A stretch of DNA of 64,000 nt from Chloroflexota bacterium. GTDB lineage: Bacteria; Chloroflexota; Anaerolineae; J036; Brachytrichaceae. Made by a program: the position numbers and the translations under genes. The notes under the pieces are model-generated. The model was not told the DNA's origin. It ran no database searches and was given only the letters and a program-made list of their open reading frames with translations. The stretch is from NCBI GenBank assembly GCA_025354985.1, contig JANXLU010000053.1:100591-164590 (forward strand), read 5' to 3'. Positions 61,192-64,000 of the stretch are shown one piece after another (position 1 is the stretch's first letter; every line of letters begins with the position of its first letter).

Positions 61192-64000
61192 ATGTCCACA
61201 CTGAAGACATCACCAACTCGGAGTCTAATTCAAATGGCGCAGGTTCGCTTGACGTCAGTTGTGCAACGATCGGGATTTATCCAAACAATAGCGGTTGGGT
61301 TGGCTGCCAGTGCCTCTGTTGCGGCTATGGTCCTCGGGATGGTGCGCAGTCCGGAATATTTGCAACCCGTGGGTGCGGCACCAATCACATGTGTGGGACT
61401 GAGCAGCGGCCCGTTTAGCAGCAACATTATTCCATTAACAACGACAGATTGGACACAAAGTGTTACTTTGCCAAAGTTTGATTCCAATCTTGGTACGTTG
61501 GTCTCCGCCAACCTGACCGTCAATCAGACCTATTCCAGCACGATTCAGGCGGAGAGCCACGATGCGCAGTCCACAACCTTGACGGCGATCGTTTCAGGAT
61601 TGGGGTCGATTTCTGACGCAAACGGCATTATCACGAATGTCATACCCGCAAGCATCATCGGAATTTTCAATGCTAGTGCATTTGACGGGATTCAGGATTA
61701 TGCCGGCACCAGCGGGCATGACTTTGGTTCGGCGTCCATTTCGGATTCGCAAACAGCAGGCTTGTCAGGCGCTGCGCTGACCATTTATTCTGCGCCAGGT
61801 GGTGGTTCAATCAACTTGACCATGTTGGCGAACGGCACATCCAACGTCACGGGTGCCGGCAACCTTCAAAGTCAGGTGCAGACACAGGGGAGCGGTTCAG
61901 CCTCAATCGTCTATTGTTACCTTGCACCAACCGCAACGCCGACGCCGACGGTGACTTCAACAAATACGGCGACAAACACGCCGACGCAAACCTCGACCAA
62001 CACACCCACGAGCACGCCCACAAACACGCCGACGAGCACGCCCACGCGGACGCCCACGCCGGTGAACACAGTGACCCAAACACCAACGTCCACGGCCACT
62101 CAAACACCTACGAGAACGCCAACTGCCACAAATACTGCGACAAGTACGCCCACGACGACCAGCACGCCAACGGCTACATTGACCCGCACTGCCACGGCAA
62201 CGGCGACACAAACGAGCACGCAAACCGCGACGGCAACTGCAACGCTGACACGAACTCCCACGGCCACGGCAACGACGACCCGTACACCAACTATTACGTC
62301 CACTCCGACGGTTACAAATACGCCAACGTCAACTTCAACGCAGACGCAAACCCCGACGCAAACTCAAACGAGAACCCCGACCGCCACTGCAACGGTGACC
62401 AGTACCGCGACGCAAACTCAGACTCGGACGCCAACTGCGACGCAAACCTCAACTGCGACGCAGACCGCCACTGCGACCGTAACGCAGACTCGAACACCTA
62501 CCGCGACCGCGACCGTAACGACCACGCGAACCGTGACAAGCACTCCGACGCAAACCTCGACTTCAACCGCCACTCAAACCGCGACGCAAACACGGACGCC
62601 AACTGCAACGGCGACCATAACCAGCACGTCAACGCAGACTTCAACGCAGACAGCAACCGCCACCGTAACGCAGACGCGAACCCCGACCGCCACTGCAACC
62701 GTTACTCAGACGCGGACGCCGACGGCAACTGCAACGGTTACTCAGACGCGGACACCAACTGCGACCGCGACAGTTACCAACACGGCAACGCAAACGCCGA
62801 CGCAAACCGCCACTCCAACGGTTACTCAAACTCGAACGCCAACAGCAACGGCGACGATCACGAACACTGCAACGGCTACGAGCACCGCTACAGCGACGCC
62901 TACCCGAACTCCCACGCAAACAACCACGCAAACGCGCACACCAACGGCGACCTCCACGGCTACAAACACACCCACGCAGACGTCCACCTCGACATCAACC
63001 GCAACGGCGACTGCCACGCGGACTCCAACTGCAACGGCTACGCTGACGCCGACGCTTACGCGCACCCCGACTACCACGTCAACATCCACACCCACTTCAA
63101 CAAACACGCAAACCAGCACACCGACACAGACTTCCACCAGTACGGCGACGGCGACTGCAACGATCACAAGAACGCCCACAAACACTGCGACCGCCACCAG
63201 CACGGCAACCGCGCTGCCGACCCCGACACCCACTCCGATTCCCATCGTCGTCTATACATGCCCGATTGGATTGCAGGACATTACGTACGCTATTAATTTT
63301 CCATTGACCAAGACGAATTGGATCAGCAGTGCAACAATTCCACAGATTGATCCCGGAACACACGTGTTGGTGCAAATTGGCATTGTGGGCCGTATTGATG
63401 TCGTGTCCACGATAAAGATTGAAAACCTGGATTCCAAGGGCCAGGTGGTGAGCGGGACCGTTAATGGCACCAGTTCGATTCAGGGCCCCGGTGGTTTGCT
63501 CGACAGCGTTGCCGCGTTTGCGTTCTCAAGCGATGCTCCTCTTGGGCCGTTTGACAACGTTATTGATTACGCCGGCGTTAGTGGTGTTGACTTTGGATCG
63601 CTTACGGCAGCTCGGTATCAGACAAACGTTGTGAGTAGCGCCAGTTTGATTAATCCGTTCCTGGGCACGGGAACGGTGCCACTGACGATCACAACCTTTG
63701 GTGCATCGTCGGCAACTGGCAGCGGAAATATTAATTCGGTGATTTCTACGAATGCAAGCGGCTATGTAGAAATTCATTACTGCTACCAGACACCAACCGC
63801 CACACCAACTTCCACGGCGACGAACACGGCTACACCGACAGCGACAAGCACGGCGACCAATACCGCGACTCTCACAAGTACTCCGACTAAAACGTCGACC
63901 GCGACAAATACGCCAACGAATACTCCAACGAGCACGCCGACGGTTACGGATACGCCGACGAACACTCCAACGAGCACGCCGACGGTGACGGACACGCCGA
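61192..64000 (+). CDS. Giant Thr-rich surface protein with two choice-of-anchor-E-like domains (partial, runs off right edge)
   Basis: 936 complete codons from ATG 61192, open to the edge. A signal or anchor segment (about 29-50, after 28 polar residues) ends near GAAP. Domain A runs Cys67 to Cys242 and domain B Cys690 to Cys864. Both contain an FDxxxDYAGxSGxDFGS motif ([17 protein letters not shown] and [17 protein letters not shown]) and an N-terminal FD/ID strand, as in choice-of-anchor-E proteins. Between them, residues 246-681 alternate x-Thr with x mostly Ala, Pro, Ser, Gln, Asn, Arg; a second x-Thr tract starts at 867 and reaches the edge. It is secreted, probably glycosylated and stalk-like. 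All other long frames over the repeat are shadows. Confidence 0.85.
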   Translation, partial: MSTLKTSPTRSLIQMAQVRLTSVVQRSGFIQTIAVGLAASASVAAMVLGMVRSPEYLQPVGAAPITCVGLSSGPFSSNIIPLTTTDWTQSVTLPKFDSNLGTLVSANLTVNQTYSSTIQAESHDAQSTTLTAIVSGLGSISDANGIITNVIPASIIGIFNASAFDGIQDYAGTSGHDFGSASISDSQTAGLSGAALTIYSAPGGGSINLTMLANGTSNVTGAGNLQSQVQTQGSGSASIVYCYLAPTATPTPTVTSTNTATNTPTQTSTNTPTSTPTNTPTSTPTRTPTPVNTVTQTPTSTATQTPTRTPTATNTATSTPTTTSTPTATLTRTATATATQTSTQTATATATLTRTPTATATTTRTPTITSTPTVTNTPTSTSTQTQTPTQTQTRTPTATATVTSTATQTQTRTPTATQTSTATQTATATVTQTRTPTATATVTTTRTVTSTPTQTSTSTATQTATQTRTPTATATITSTSTQTSTQTATATVTQTRTPTATATVTQTRTPTATATVTQTRTPTATATVTNTATQTPTQTATPTVTQTRTPTATATITNTATATSTATATPTRTPTQTTTQTRTPTATSTATNTPTQTSTSTSTATATATRTPTATATLTPTLTRTPTTTSTSTPTSTNTQTSTPTQTSTSTATATATITRTPTNTATATSTATALPTPTPTPIPIVVYTCPIGLQDITYAINFPLTKTNWISSATIPQIDPGTHVLVQIGIVGRIDVVSTIKIENLDSKGQVVSGTVNGTSSIQGPGGLLDSVAAFAFSSDAPLGPFDNVIDYAGVSGVDFGSLTAARYQTNVVSSASLINPFLGTGTVPLTITTFGASSATGSGNINSVISTNASGYVEIHYCYQTPTATPTSTATNTATPTATSTATNTATLTSTPTKTSTATNTPTNTPTSTPTVTDTPTNTPTSTPTVTDTP
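61930..63230 (+). repeat. Low-complexity 6-bp-periodic (x-Thr)n coding repeat
   Basis: Nearly every second codon is ACN for about 435 codons, with all four ACN codons mixed and the intervening codon varying. There is no perfect tandem unit. The continuous frame shows the protein pattern, not the DNA unit, is kept. A similar tract begins at 63787 and runs to the edge, where a 36-bp unit (ACTCCAACGAGCACGCCGAC...) starts to repeat exactly. Confidence 0.9.

Noticed and set aside
61930..63230. A CRISPR array or VNTR made of fixed units
   Set aside because: There is no constant repeat and spacer. The periodicity is 6 bp with variable codons and an open frame.
61917..63245. Several leftward Val/Gly-rich frames over the repeat
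   Set aside because: The complement of ACN-rich repeats is stop-poor, so these are shadows with no start context or family features.
61914..63296. A 460-residue rightward frame rich in Asn, Asp, His and Ala
   Set aside because: It is the out-of-frame reading of the x-Thr repeat. The frame from 61192 is continuous, has a membrane leader and homologous domains on both sides.

Overview
The window is a gene-dense bacterial chromosome segment that runs from the 3' part of an M1 peptidase gene at the left edge to the 5' part of a very large surface-protein gene at the right edge. I read it as a member of the Chloroflexota, probably Anaerolineae-like. The reasons are the Ala/Pro/Thr-rich linkers straight after the lipobox Cys of substrate-binding lipoproteins, a LivH-LivM fusion, type II IPP isomerase, a Thr-rich surface protein with choice-of-anchor-E-like domains, and many start codons sitting 6-7 nt behind a TANNAT-like box (leaderless-type promoters). 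This assignment is inference from gene content, not a database match.

Layout. 1-4174: M1 metallopeptidase lipoprotein, an NrtR-type Nudix regulator, a LutC/LUD protein, and NagA. 4304-12325: a leftward branched-chain amino acid-type ABC cluster with one binding protein, LivH, LivM, an extra fused LivH-LivM, LivG and LivF. A strong terminator follows the binding-protein gene. 12426-18124: a stand-alone Lrp ligand-binding domain diverging from a SulP transporter, then an operon of sulfurtransferase, Rieske protein and an NMT1/THI5-type ABC importer. 18165-24517: carbohydrate-acid genes (HPS/KGPDC family, LarA-like, a Gfo/Idh/MocA-aldo/keto reductase fusion, an APH-fold kinase, tagaturonate epimerase). 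24593-29833: a tightly packed uncharacterised three-gene operon (C39-like peptidase plus clan-A glycosidase-like protein; membrane-anchored coiled coil with HhH-like tail; P-loop NTPase) downstream of paired palindromes. 29830-32388: two-component system with a Pro/Gly-rich membrane protein. 32588-35310: ArsB/NhaD-type transporter behind a structured leader, and type II IPP isomerase.

35376-46260 holds housekeeping genes: KimA-like permease, PurB, an aminotransferase, Tgt, an O-antigen-ligase-like protein, a MuiA-like protein, YchF and TrpF. 46283-53995 has a P1B-4 metal ATPase, a fold-type-II PLP enzyme, a toxin-antitoxin deletion scar, a tyrosine phosphatase, a HAD phosphatase, a DUF309 fusion, threonine ammonia-lyase and a CxxC peroxidase-like protein. 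54110-60910 has a PQQ-type sugar dehydrogenase, a DUF402-CinA fusion, a small membrane protein and a sugar ABC importer without its ATPase. 61192-64000 is the surface protein, with two homologous Cys-bounded domains joined by about 435 residues in which nearly every second residue is Thr.

The parts most worth following up are the three-gene NTPase/coiled-coil/hydrolase operon, the attenuator-like leader with a 17-codon ORF at 33899-34161, the TANNAT-N6-start pattern (including a probable non-AUG start of tgt), and the antitoxin/PIN-toxin deletion scar at 49924-50132. No rRNA, tRNA, CRISPR array, insertion sequence or prophage was recognised.
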